This document shows positions 16,423-23,582 of a stretch of 64,000 bases of DNA, one piece after another. The notes beneath the pieces are model-generated. The model saw nothing but the letters and a program-made list of their open reading frames with translations, did no database searches and had not been told where the DNA came from. Within the stretch, counting starts at the first letter, position 1. The number at the start of each line of letters is the position of its first letter. The stretch lies in NCBI RefSeq assembly GCF_051055405.1, contig NZ_CP167068.1, forward strand, positions 2,976,001-3,040,000, written 5' to 3'. The DNA comes from Pseudolachnospira sp051055405. GTDB lineage: Bacteria > Bacillota > Clostridia > Lachnospirales > Lachnospiraceae. Both the position numbers and the translations under genes were made by a program.

Positions 16423-16610
16423 TGGAAATGTTTGAGAGGCCTCGTATAAAACTATCAGATCATATCCATATATTACCACATTTATTACGCTATAACAATA
16501 GTTAAATTACAAAATTAAGTTGGAAATTTTTACCATTTAATTGAAATATCAATAGACGGTCACCTTGACTTGTAGTATATTAAAACTATAAAACTACAGG
16601 AGGGGATAAA

Positions 16611-17135
16611 ATGGAGTTAATAAAATGCAAAAAATGCGGAAAAGAGTTTAACACTGAGCTGGAAGAATGTCCAGAATGTAAAACCCTGACAGCATTCAGC
16701 CGTGAATTTGGAGTACCTTATTACTCAAAAGAGGCGGCAAAAACACATAACCATAAAAAGTTGCGGCGTGGTCTTGGAATCGCTTCAATTATTCTTTCCT
16801 TGTTAACTGCTCCAACGTATGTATTTTGGGCGATTTATTTTCCGGTTAATTATTCCTTCGCAACACCCGCATGGATTGATACGCTCCATTCAGTCTTGAA
16901 AAGTTCGAATGCTGTAGCTATAGCCGCCCTCCTTTGGCTTTTTTCCGGGATTACCATGATTGCCATGAGCGATATTAAGGCAAAAGATTCCTACATTATC
17001 CCATCGGCAATCTGTCTCGGCTCAGCAATAGCTCAGCTGTTTGCTTCACGGGTATTCCGAATAGGAGCAATATGGGCTGTAATAACTTTTGGATTCGCGG
17101 CGTTTTATTTGATATTAGTTTTTTGGGAAGACTGA
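16611..17135 (+). CDS. Zinc-ribbon membrane protein carried by the prophage
   Basis: The protein has 174 residues. An N-terminal zinc ribbon (CKKCGKEF, then CPECKTL, residues 6-26) is followed by a basic linker and four hydrophobic segments (about 55-80, 95-118, 128-145, 150-172). Its own promoter is clear: TTGACT 16565-16570, a 16-nt spacer, TATAAA 16587-16592, then AGGAGGGG. It lies in the lysogeny region and is probably expressed in the lysogen, so a lysogenic-conversion or superinfection-exclusion role is plausible but unproven. Similar zinc-ribbon/TM proteins are common in Firmicutes. Confidence 0.72.
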   Translation: MELIKCKKCGKEFNTELEECPECKTLTAFSREFGVPYYSKEAAKTHNHKKLRRGLGIASIILSLLTAPTYVFWAIYFPVNYSFATPAWIDTLHSVLKSSNAVAIAALLWLFSGITMIAMSDIKAKDSYIIPSAICLGSAIAQLFASRVFRIGAIWAVITFGFAAFYLILVFWED

Positions 17136-17207
17136 GCCAAACATCCCCGCGCGCGATTATGATGATTTCTTTTGCGTCGGAAAATATTTGCGGTGGAACG
17201 TTTTAAT

Positions 17208-17301
17208 GTCGCTTCTTACGGCATGGATTGAAATCGGATTGGGTTAAGTTCAAAGTCTACAATCTCGTTAGTCGCCCTCGTGAGAGGGCGTGGATTGAAA
17301 T
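17208..17301 (+). CRISPR. Two-repeat, type I-C-like mini-CRISPR without cas genes
   Basis: A full repeat at 17271-17301 starts GTCGCCCTC, has a GTGA loop and a GAGGGC arm, and ends GTGGATTGAAAT, the pattern of type I-C repeats. A degenerate copy at 17208-17234 keeps GTCGC at one end and ATGGATTGAAAT at the other but has lost the stem. The 36-nt interval (17235-17270) is a normal type I-C spacer length. No cas gene is in the window. Two repeats, one degenerate, is the minimum for an array. Confidence 0.6.
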
Positions 17302-17403
17302 GTACACTCCGTTGTCATCGGTGCCGACATCTACCGTCACCCCGTGGAGGAGACTATAGCAAAACATGTTAATGTAATTGCTGATGCCGAAATAATCAAA
17401 TAA
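17302..17403 (+). pseudogene. Gene remnant following the last CRISPR repeat
   Basis: Directly after the repeat, a frame runs for 33 codons to a TAA at 17401-17403 and reads like a natural protein C-terminus (ADIYRHPVEETIAKHVNVIA...). It has no start codon and is closed upstream by a TGA inside the repeat. It may be a 3' gene fragment left when the array was captured. The first ~35 nt could instead be a second spacer. Confidence 0.35.
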
Positions 17404-17407
17404 TAAA

Positions 17408-17499
17408 AAGCCGGCCCCTGCGCCAACAGAGACCGGCTTATATAGCCCACCAGAGGACGAGCCATCCTTACAGGCATAGTATACCATCCTCTGGCGGGC
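17408..17499. promoter_or_regulatory. Two stem-loops upstream of the integrase gene
   Basis: The first stem pairs 17408-17414 with 17433-17439 (AAGCCGG/CCGGCTT) and is followed by a T-run only on the minus strand, so it would stop leftward transcripts. The second is a 13-bp stem with one mismatch, pairing 17445-17457 with 17487-17499 (GCCCACCAGAGGA/TCCTCTGGCGGGC). It lies about 60 nt before the integrase start and could be a leader structure, an operator, or part of attP-proximal sequence. Confidence 0.5.
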
Positions 17500-17562
17500 A
17501 GGGTCAAGTACCCTGTTATTTTTGTACGCATTTTTCATAAGATAAATCAAAAGGAGACTACT

Positions 17563-18942
17563 ATGGAACAACTATTGCAATGCGCCGTCTACATCCGCGT
17601 ATCATCCGACGAGCAAGCCAAAAATGGAGACTCGCTCAGAGACCAGAAGGAAAAGGGTCTAGATTATATCAACAGTCATAAAAATATGGTTTTGTATGAT
17701 ATCTATGTTGATGATGGGATTTCCGGCCAAAAACTAGACCGCGACGAGTTTACACGCTTGATCGCGGACGTAAAATCCGGCAAGATTAACCGGATCCTGT
17801 TTACCAAGCTGGACAGATGGTTCCGTAGCCTCCGGCATTATTTAAATACTCAAGCAATCCTGGAGGAATATAATGTATCCTGGACAGCCATCGATCAGGC
17901 CTATTTTGACACGTCAACGCCTCACGGACGGGCTTTTGTTGCACAATCTATGATGTGGGCGGAATTAGAGGCACAAAACGACGGCATCCGCGTAAGAGAT
18001 GTTTTGGCCAATAAGGTAAAATATGGAGAGGCCATCACTGGCAAAGTCCCCCGCGGATATAAAATTGAGAATAAGCATCTGGTTTTGTCCGACGAGGCCC
18101 CAGCGATCAAAGATGGGATTATGTATTTTTTAAAGACAAACTCTCTGAGGGCAACGGTTAAGTACTTATCCAGTAAATACAATATCCATATGTCCATCCA
18201 AAACCTAAAACAAAGCGTCCTTAAGAATGAAAAATACATAGGCAAGTGCCGGGACAATCTGGATTACTGCCCCCGCCTTATCTCCGATGATGAGTTTGCA
18301 AAAATTCAAGATATCTTAAGCCGTAATATCAATGTCAGATCGAGCCAAAAGCACCAATACATATTTTCGGGCTTGCTCGTCTGCGCGGAGTGCGGGTATA
18401 AATTGTCGGCTTGCCACATCAACGTGACCAGCAAGCGCAAAAGCGGCAAGGTGTATAAATACAGGTACCCAGCGTATTTGTGTCCGTCATACAAGCACAG
18501 CAGAGCGTGTGCCAATGGAGGGGAAATCCGGGAAACGCGAATCGAGAGCTACATGATTGAAAATTTGCGCCCCGTACTCGAAGGGGTATCGATAGAGTGT
18601 AAAAGCACAGAGACCGCGGTTGTAGATAACCGGGCCATGAAGTCCAACATCAGGCGTAAAATAGACCGTCTTAAACAATTATATCTCGACGAGTTGATCT
18701 CAATTGAGGAATACAAGGCCGACCGGCTGGACCTGGAAAACCAGCTGGACACTATCCCGGATGTCATTGCGCCAAAGCACGATACAGCGGCCATTGATGC
18801 CCTACTTAGGACCGATTTTGAGACGGCTTATCAGAGCATGGACAACTTGGAAAAACGGAAATTTTGGAGGTCAATCGTGAAGGAAATCCGTGTATCTAAG
18901 AGCGATAACAGGCATCGAGTTTTTGAAATTATCCTGCTTTAA
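17563..18942 (+). CDS. int: Large serine recombinase, prophage integrase
   Basis: This 459-residue protein has the domains of phage serine integrases in order. The catalytic resolvase domain (about 5-150) has VYIRVSS (nucleophile S14) and the FTKLDRWFRSLR arginine motif. The recombinase domain (about 160-260) includes GKVPRGYKIENKH. A zinc ribbon shows SGLLVCAECGYKLSACH and a later CPSYKHSRAC. A coiled-coil stretch (about 355-400) precedes the C-terminus. It is on the short side for this class. It lies at the prophage edge, its stop only about 16 nt from the interrupted feoB frame, so it is almost certainly the enzyme that made this insertion. Confidence 0.95.
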   Translation: MEQLLQCAVYIRVSSDEQAKNGDSLRDQKEKGLDYINSHKNMVLYDIYVDDGISGQKLDRDEFTRLIADVKSGKINRILFTKLDRWFRSLRHYLNTQAILEEYNVSWTAIDQAYFDTSTPHGRAFVAQSMMWAELEAQNDGIRVRDVLANKVKYGEAITGKVPRGYKIENKHLVLSDEAPAIKDGIMYFLKTNSLRATVKYLSSKYNIHMSIQNLKQSVLKNEKYIGKCRDNLDYCPRLISDDEFAKIQDILSRNINVRSSQKHQYIFSGLLVCAECGYKLSACHINVTSKRKSGKVYKYRYPAYLCPSYKHSRACANGGEIRETRIESYMIENLRPVLEGVSIECKSTETAVVDNRAMKSNIRRKIDRLKQLYLDELISIEEYKADRLDLENQLDTIPDVIAPKHDTAAIDALLRTDFETAYQSMDNLEKRKFWRSIVKEIRVSKSDNRHRVFEIILL

Positions 18943-18954
18943 ATTTGCGCTTTT

Positions 18955-18990
18955 GTTTTACCTGTAAGTTAATCTCCCCGTATGCTGGTG
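18955..18990. other. Prophage-chromosome junction (attR side) inside feoB
   Basis: Reading leftward, the feoB frame is normal through Q-H-T-G (18990-18976, CAGCATACGGGG on the minus strand). The next codons read R-L-T-Y-R-stop where FeoB proteins continue N-W-P-G-K-T. The change point defines the junction to within a few bases. Serine integrases cross over at a 2-bp core, so the core is probably in or next to CATACGGGG. The partner site lies left of the window. Confidence 0.8.
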
Positions 18991-19137
18991 TAGTCCAGTA
19001 AGCTCATTAAATACCGTACTCTTTCCCACATTGGGGTTTCCGGCCAAAGCAACAACCCGGTCCCCTTCCTCTTGTTTTACAATTACCAGTCCCCGGTCCA
19101 AGGACTGGATTCCCACGGATTCCCTACTCAGTCCCAT
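18958..19137 (-). pseudogene. feoB: feoB 5' fragment, interrupted by the prophage
   Basis: ATG 19137 opens a 59-codon frame whose first 54 residues are the start of FeoB, the ferrous iron transporter with an N-terminal G-protein domain. The G1 loop GNPNVGKST (residues 33-41) and the following VFNELTGLHQHTG are intact. After G54 the sequence becomes phage-derived (RLTYR) and stops. Intact FeoB has about 650-800 residues, so G2-G5 and the membrane domain are missing. The fragment starts 11 nt after feoA. In the lysogen, iron uptake by this locus should be lost, unless excision restores it or an intact copy exists elsewhere. Confidence 0.93.
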
Positions 19138-19148
19138 AATTGATTCCT

Positions 19149-19387
19149 CTATTCAGCAAATCGGATAAAAATCCGATCGGATTCCTTGCTGCGCAGCGCA
19201 ATCACCGCGCCTCTCACCAGATAGGCCGCCGGATCTCCCAGCGGGCTTTTTCCCACGCACTCTACTGCAGTCCCTTCGATCAATCCCATATCCTGCAGAC
19301 GGCGCCGGATATCGTCGGAAGATTCCAGACGGGCGATCACTGCTTTCTGTCCACGATTCAGTTCCTTTAAGCTTTCCATATTCTTCA
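19149..19387 (-). CDS. feoA: Ferrous iron transport protein A
   Basis: This is a 78-residue SH3-like protein. I chose ATG 19387 (MKNMESLKELNRGQ) because GGAGAA lies 8 nt upstream. The family pattern is complete: LKELNRGQKAVIARLE, RRLQDMGLIEGTAVECVG, then DPAAYLVRGAVIALRSKESDRIFI. FeoA is a small cytoplasmic partner thought to regulate FeoB's G-protein. Here its partner is truncated by the prophage, so FeoA may have nothing to act on in the lysogen. A DtxR-type regulator is divergently encoded, the usual iron-responsive arrangement. Confidence 0.93.
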
Positions 19388-19573
19388 TAATCGGTTCTCC
19401 TCTATTCATAAGATAAAACAGGCGCTCTCTGGCTTTCCTGCTGATTTTTTATAATTGCAGCCACTCTTTGCTGATTGCAAAGCCGCTTCACTTTTAGCGA
19501 AGGGAAACTTTGTTTCCATACCCTAATATATGGCGGCGGCTGATTTCCGGTTCCGGAAATACACAAAGTTTTC

Positions 19574-19588
19574 TACTTTTCAAAAGTA
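19574..19588. promoter_or_regulatory. 15-bp palindrome, candidate DtxR-family operator
   Basis: TACTTTTCAAAAGTA is a perfect inverted repeat around one central base, 42 bp before the DtxR-family gene and in the divergent feoA region. An AT-rich palindrome in this position would suit an iron- or manganese-dependent repressor. Another imperfect palindrome, GGAAACTTTGTTTCC, lies near 19502-19516. Confidence 0.4.
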
Positions 19589-19629
19589 AAATTTACTGGG
19601 ATTGTGAAGAGTATCCAATGGGAGGATAT

Positions 19630-20049
19630 ATGGACAATACTTTGAATTTCTATACGCTCGCAGGCTATTCCCGCCTGGAAAAGAAGAAGCTGACCGCTTC
19701 TATGGAAGATTATCTGGAGATGATTCTGCGCCTGGGGGAAAACGGGCAGCCCGTGCGCATTCACCAACTATCGGAAGCCCTTCATGTAAAGGCTTCGTCC
19801 GCCTCTAAAATGGTTTCTAATTTAAAAGAACAGGGGTTGGTGGATTTTGAACGATACGGGGTCGTATTCCCGACGCAGGAAGGAAAAGATCTGGGTGCAT
19901 TTTTGCTTTTCCGCCATCAGACACTGCAGGAATTTTTCTGTTTCCTCAACCAAAGCGACGACGAGCTGGAACAGGTGGAGAAAGTGGAACATTTTATCAG
20001 CATCCGGACGCTGGAAAATATGCGCCGGTTTTTAGACCAACAAAAATAG
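19630..20049 (+). CDS. DtxR/MntR-family metal-dependent regulator
   Basis: The product has 139 residues from ATG 19630, chosen because GGAGG lies 5 nt upstream. The N-terminal winged helix (about 20-85) has the family's opening, TASMEDYLEMILRL, followed by VRIHQLSEALHVKASSASKM and the wing YGVVFPTQEGKDLG. The dimerisation/metal-binding domain follows (FRHQTLQEFF, with glutamate and histidine ligands such as EQVEKVEHFIS). No C-terminal SH3 domain is present. Divergent to feoA, it probably represses the feo operon when iron is plentiful; manganese cannot be excluded. Confidence 0.88.
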   Translation: MDNTLNFYTLAGYSRLEKKKLTASMEDYLEMILRLGENGQPVRIHQLSEALHVKASSASKMVSNLKEQGLVDFERYGVVFPTQEGKDLGAFLLFRHQTLQEFFCFLNQSDDELEQVEKVEHFISIRTLENMRRFLDQQK

Positions 20050-20114
20050 AGACGCCCTTCCGGGCGCATGGGCTCTGGCGCAAGATGCCCATGCCATATG
20101 TTTCGGCGCATCCA

Positions 20115-20828
20115 TCATACGCTGATTTCATATATCCCGTCTGTATTCTCCATCAAGTCCAGCGCCTCCGCATGAGATATTGATTGAGACATACAGATGT
20201 CCATCTGCATACACAGCACGTTTTTGTCCAGGGTAATTTTGCTTTGCTTAACAACTCCGTCGTGTCTTTGAATCAGCTCATTCCATCGTGCACGAGTTAC
20301 TTCACTGTTCTCCATACGAACACAAACGGTCTGTATGGACAAATTGTCACGCCCGATTGGGAAGCGGTGCAGCAAAAACTGGATGATTACAATCACCACG
20401 GTTGAAAACAAACCGACCCAATACATTCCCGCCCCAATAGACATACCAACTGCCGCTGTGGCCCAAATGCCTGCCGCTGTAGTCAAGCCTTTGATAGAGG
20501 CATTGTTTTTGAATATCACGCCGGCGCCCAGGAAGGATATTCCGTTGACTACCTGGGAGGCAATGCGGGACGGATCTGCACCTCCGGGACGATCGCCCAA
20601 CAGCGCCGTCATATCTGCAAAAGCGTACTTTGACAAAATCATAAAAATGGCTGCGCCCGCCGCTATGATACAGTGTGTGCGAATGCCCGCCTCTTTCTGC
20701 CGTTTTGACCGCTCTAAGCCAATCATAACGCCCAGTATGGCTGCCAACATAATACGAATCAGAAATTCCAGATTGTCGTATAGTGTAAGCGATGTCTCGG
20801 GCAATAACAATGTTAATCCTTTTAACAT
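20115..20828 (-). CDS. MgtC/SapB family membrane protein
   Basis: This 237-residue protein has about five N-terminal membrane segments bearing the MgtC signature (FLIRIMLAAILGVMIGLER, then KEAGIRTHCIIAAGAAIFM, then QVVNGISFLGAGVIF). A soluble ACT-like C-terminal domain follows (about 155-237). I prefer ATG 20828 (MLKGLTLLL); the upstream alternative at 20855 lies in purine-rich sequence acting as ribosome site. MgtC proteins influence magnesium, phosphate or ATP homeostasis, for instance by inhibiting F-type ATP synthase in Salmonella. In this locus the role is unknown. Confidence 0.88.
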   Translation of the reverse strand: MLKGLTLLLPETSLTLYDNLEFLIRIMLAAILGVMIGLERSKRQKEAGIRTHCIIAAGAAIFMILSKYAFADMTALLGDRPGGADPSRIASQVVNGISFLGAGVIFKNNASIKGLTTAAGIWATAAVGMSIGAGMYWVGLFSTVVIVIIQFLLHRFPIGRDNLSIQTVCVRMENSEVTRARWNELIQRHDGVVKQSKITLDKNVLCMQMDICMSQSISHAEALDLMENTDGIYEISV

Positions 20829-20851
20829 ACCCTCATCCTCCCATCTCTCAA

Positions 20852-21640
20852 TCACACGGAAAACGGATAGGGACCCCGTCTGGATTCTGCAGTAGGGACA
20901 ACAGCAAAGTGTGTCACTACTTGCTTCTCATTTACGCAATGGATAGCAAACTGTGGTTCGGATACATAGAACATATCCCCACCGGCTGGAGTAAAATCAA
21001 GTTCCATTTCCATGCAGATAGGCGGACAGGTAATAACAGTCGCAAGTCCGGTGTGCGTAACCATCCCGGCATGAATATGCCCACAACACACATTGATTTC
21101 TTTCTTGCTTATCAATGCGTTAAATTCCTCCACGCCGGAGAATGGCTCATCCATAACCGTAAAACCAGTAACAAAGGGAACGTGATGCATAAACAAGAAC
21201 GTAGGCTTTCCCGCTTCCTTGTTTAGGATCTCACGCAACTGTTCTAATGTTTCCTTGTTTACAAACCCTCTTGATTCTCCTGCCATTGCCGTGTTCATCA
21301 GAATAATGGATACCTCTGGCAAATCAATCTCACGGCAAGCTGTGCCATTGGAAGAAACTGGAATCATACCCGCTTGCTCCATCCGTTTACAACAATCGTG
21401 ATTGCCAGGAACGTAATAAACAGGACATGGCAATCGTTTTAATTCATGGAGTGCAGTTTCATAGGCATCCATACTGCCATCGGTAGAAATATCCCCACTC
21501 ACAACTACTAAATCTATGGATATGGCACTGTGAAGTAAATAATTCACAGAATTTTTCAGCGCTTGCGTGGCATCTGCGCGATGAAATGCCTTCTCTCCAT
21601 TCTGGCACAGATGGAGGTCTGTGATTTGTACAATATTCAT
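20852..21640 (-). CDS. Calcineurin-like phosphoesterase (CpdA/3',5'-cAMP phosphodiesterase type)
   Basis: This 262-residue protein has the complete binuclear-metal signature: ITDLHLCQ, VSGDISTDGS, PGNHDC, FLFMHHVPF and CCGHIHAG. This places it in the class III phosphodiesterase group with CpdA and GpdQ. It is encoded 39 nt after dctM in the same direction, so it may be the last gene of the TRAP operon and act on an imported phosphodiester rather than on cyclic AMP. Spacing favours co-transcription but does not prove it. Confidence 0.88.
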   Translation of the reverse strand: MNIVQITDLHLCQNGEKAFHRADATQALKNSVNYLLHSAISIDLVVVSGDISTDGSMDAYETALHELKRLPCPVYYVPGNHDCCKRMEQAGMIPVSSNGTACREIDLPEVSIILMNTAMAGESRGFVNKETLEQLREILNKEAGKPTFLFMHHVPFVTGFTVMDEPFSGVEEFNALISKKEINVCCGHIHAGMVTHTGLATVITCPPICMEMELDFTPAGGDMFYVSEPQFAIHCVNEKQVVTHFAVVPTAESRRGPYPFSV

Positions 21641-21679
21641 GGCTTTCCTTTCCCTATGTTACTGCAAAGTTCAGATACC

Positions 21680-22957
21680 TCACTGAAAGATCAGTCCTGG
21701 GAGGAAAGTGGCAAAGGGTTCCCAAAACAGAGCAAGTAACATGAAGGCGACATCTACCGCTACCATGATGCACATCCACGGTATAATTTTGGTTATTTTC
21801 TCCTTGACAACAGAGGAAGAAACAAACAGGTAGCATCCTACCGGAGGCGTCAATCCGCCAATAATGGTACACATGCAAAACACTACTGCGAATTGAACCA
21901 TGTTGCAGCCCATGCTTTGCAGCAGAGGATAAACAATCGGAAGGATAATGGGCATCACACCGGTACACTCCATAAAGCAGCCAATTCCCAGCATCAGCGC
22001 CGCCACAATCAGCATAATCACCGTGGGGCTGCTGGAAACGCTTGCCAAATAATCGCGGAGTCTGCCGCTGACATTTTCGACTGCAAATATGTAGCCGTAA
22101 AGGCTGGACGCACCGATTAAAGTCATAATCTGTCCGTTTGTAACTACAGCTTGACGGAGAACCTTAAACAGGCCCTTAAAAGTCAAATCTTTATAGATGA
22201 ACTTACCAACGATCAGCCCGTAAACACAGGCAACCGCGCCAGCCTCCGTCGCCGTGCAGAAGCCGATAGACACACCGCCGATAATGATGACTGGCATAAT
22301 CAATGCCCAAACAGCTTCTTTAAAGGTTTTCCAAACATTTTTGGGGACAAACTTTCCGCCGTAGTCAATGTTATGCTTCTTGGCATAAAGGAAGCAAATC
22401 AGCATCAAAACAACACCAATACTGATACCGGGAACTAAACCGCCCATAAAGATCCGCGCCACGGACAGTCCGGTGATCGACGCAAAAACAATCATATCGC
22501 AGCTGGGCGGAATAATTGGCGCCGTAGAACCGGCTCCCGCAATCAGCGCTCCGGTAAAGCCCTTTTCATAACCAGTCTTAATCATAGCCGGAGACGTAAT
22601 GCTTCCGATTGCGCTAACGGCAGCGGTACCAGAACCGGAAATGCCGCCAAAAATCATGTTAGACGCCACGCAGACACAACCCAGTCCGCCGCGCACCCAA
22701 GAAAACATGGCCGAGCAAAAATTCACAATACGTCTGGAAATACCGCCTTCATTCATGATTGCGCCGCCAGCGATGAACAGAGGAATTGCCATCAAAGAAA
22801 AGGAATTTATTCCGGCAATAAACCGCTCAATAATAACATAGTCAGAAAAGCCGCCGCATACCAAAACAGCCAGCAGGCCGGAGCCCAACAAGGCAAACGT
22901 AATGGGAATTCCTAAAAGGAGTAGCGTAATTAGTGTAACACCAGCAACAAGTAACAT
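21680..22957 (-). CDS. dctM: TRAP transporter large permease, DctM
   Basis: This 425-residue membrane protein has about 12 segments. I chose ATG 22957 (MLLVAGVTLITLLLLGIPIT), which overlaps the dctQ stop; a longer frame to 23317 runs antiparallel inside dctQ codons and is spurious. Family motifs include GGAIMNEGGISRRIV, GGLGCVCVASNMIFGGISGS, PPSCDMIVFASITGLS, and GCFMECTGVMPIILPIVYPL. It carries the Na+-coupled translocation pathway of the tripartite transporter with DctQ and DctP. Confidence 0.95.
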   Translation of the reverse strand: MLLVAGVTLITLLLLGIPITFALLGSGLLAVLVCGGFSDYVIIERFIAGINSFSLMAIPLFIAGGAIMNEGGISRRIVNFCSAMFSWVRGGLGCVCVASNMIFGGISGSGTAAVSAIGSITSPAMIKTGYEKGFTGALIAGAGSTAPIIPPSCDMIVFASITGLSVARIFMGGLVPGISIGVVLMLICFLYAKKHNIDYGGKFVPKNVWKTFKEAVWALIMPVIIIGGVSIGFCTATEAGAVACVYGLIVGKFIYKDLTFKGLFKVLRQAVVTNGQIMTLIGASSLYGYIFAVENVSGRLRDYLASVSSSPTVIMLIVAALMLGIGCFMECTGVMPIILPIVYPLLQSMGCNMVQFAVVFCMCTIIGGLTPPVGCYLFVSSSVVKEKITKIIPWMCIMVAVDVAFMLLALFWEPFATFLPGLIFQ

Positions 22958-23451
22958 TATTCCTTTTCTCCTTTCAGAATCATTTTGGCATACTCGGGGA
23001 CAGTACGAATAAATGCAAGAAGCATACAAACAGCACCGAGCGGGAACGACAGATACAGAATCCACATGGGCATGCGGGAGCTGGCAGCGGTAGAAGCGCC
23101 CAAAACCTGCATGGCGCGGACACCTGCGGGAAACAGACCCAGCAGAATCACCACAACCACGATTCTGGTAGCGATAAACAGAATCATTTTCGCCTTGCGG
23201 CTCTTCACGAGTCCCTGAAGAATATCTAATGTGGTATGACCGTCCGCACGTACAGTGGATGCAGCGCCAACGATAGCCAGCCAGACGGACATATATTTTG
23301 TCAGTTCTTCCGACCAAACGATGGGGCTATCCAAAACATAGCGCAGGAACGTGTTGCTAAAGCAAAGAACAATAATTGCAATAATAAGTGCGATGCAGAG
23401 ATATTCCACCCCTTTTGCTATCGTGTCATCAATTTTCTTATAAATCGTCAT
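22957..23451 (-). CDS. dctQ: TRAP transporter small permease, DctQ
   Basis: The product has 164 residues with four membrane segments. I chose ATG 23451 (MTIYKKIDDTIAKGVEY) because GGAGG lies 8 nt upstream; the frame extends to 23517 but would start near the intergenic hairpin. Family features include FSNTFLRYVLDSPIVWSEEL and the KYMSVWLAIVGAA segment. DctQ and DctM together form the membrane complex that receives substrate from DctP. Confidence 0.92.
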   Translation of the reverse strand: MTIYKKIDDTIAKGVEYLCIALIIAIIVLCFSNTFLRYVLDSPIVWSEELTKYMSVWLAIVGAASTVRADGHTTLDILQGLVKSRKAKMILFIATRIVVVVILLGLFPAGVRAMQVLGASTAASSRMPMWILYLSFPLGAVCMLLAFIRTVPEYAKMILKGEKE

Positions 23452-23511
23452 ATCCAAAACCTCCGTATTGGGGAATCCGGTGAATCTCAAAACCGGCGCA
23501 GCCTTTTCACT

Positions 23512-23555
23512 TATCAACAGAGGCCCAGTGAACGCCCACTGAGCCTCTGTTGATA
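23512..23555 (-). terminator. Strong hairpin between dctP and dctQ
   Basis: A stem of about 19 bp with one mismatch (arm starting TATCAACAGAGGC, returning as GCCTCTGTTGATA, 6-nt loop) lies in the dctP-dctQ gap. It has no proper T-run. Such hairpins stabilise upstream mRNA or partly terminate, giving more binding protein than permease. Confidence 0.7.
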
Positions 23556-23582
23556 CGTTTTACCGCAGCAAATCGTCTTTCG

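Larger units (their letters stand above)
1..18980. mobile_element. Prophage, right-hand portion, inserted in feoB
   Basis: Portal, terminase, replication genes, repressor and a serine integrase are contiguous here. The right border is where the integrase region meets a feoB open reading frame that stops matching FeoB after its HTG residues, near 18,976-18,984. The left end, with tail and lysis genes and the rest of feoB, is outside the window. All genes from 1 to 15,641 read leftward; repressor, membrane protein and integrase read rightward. That layout fits a temperate siphovirus of Clostridia. Confidence 0.93.

Noticed and set aside
22958..23317. Apparent 120-residue N-terminal extension of DctM
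   Set aside because: It overlaps dctQ in another frame. DctM's family start is at 22957, overlapping the dctQ stop.
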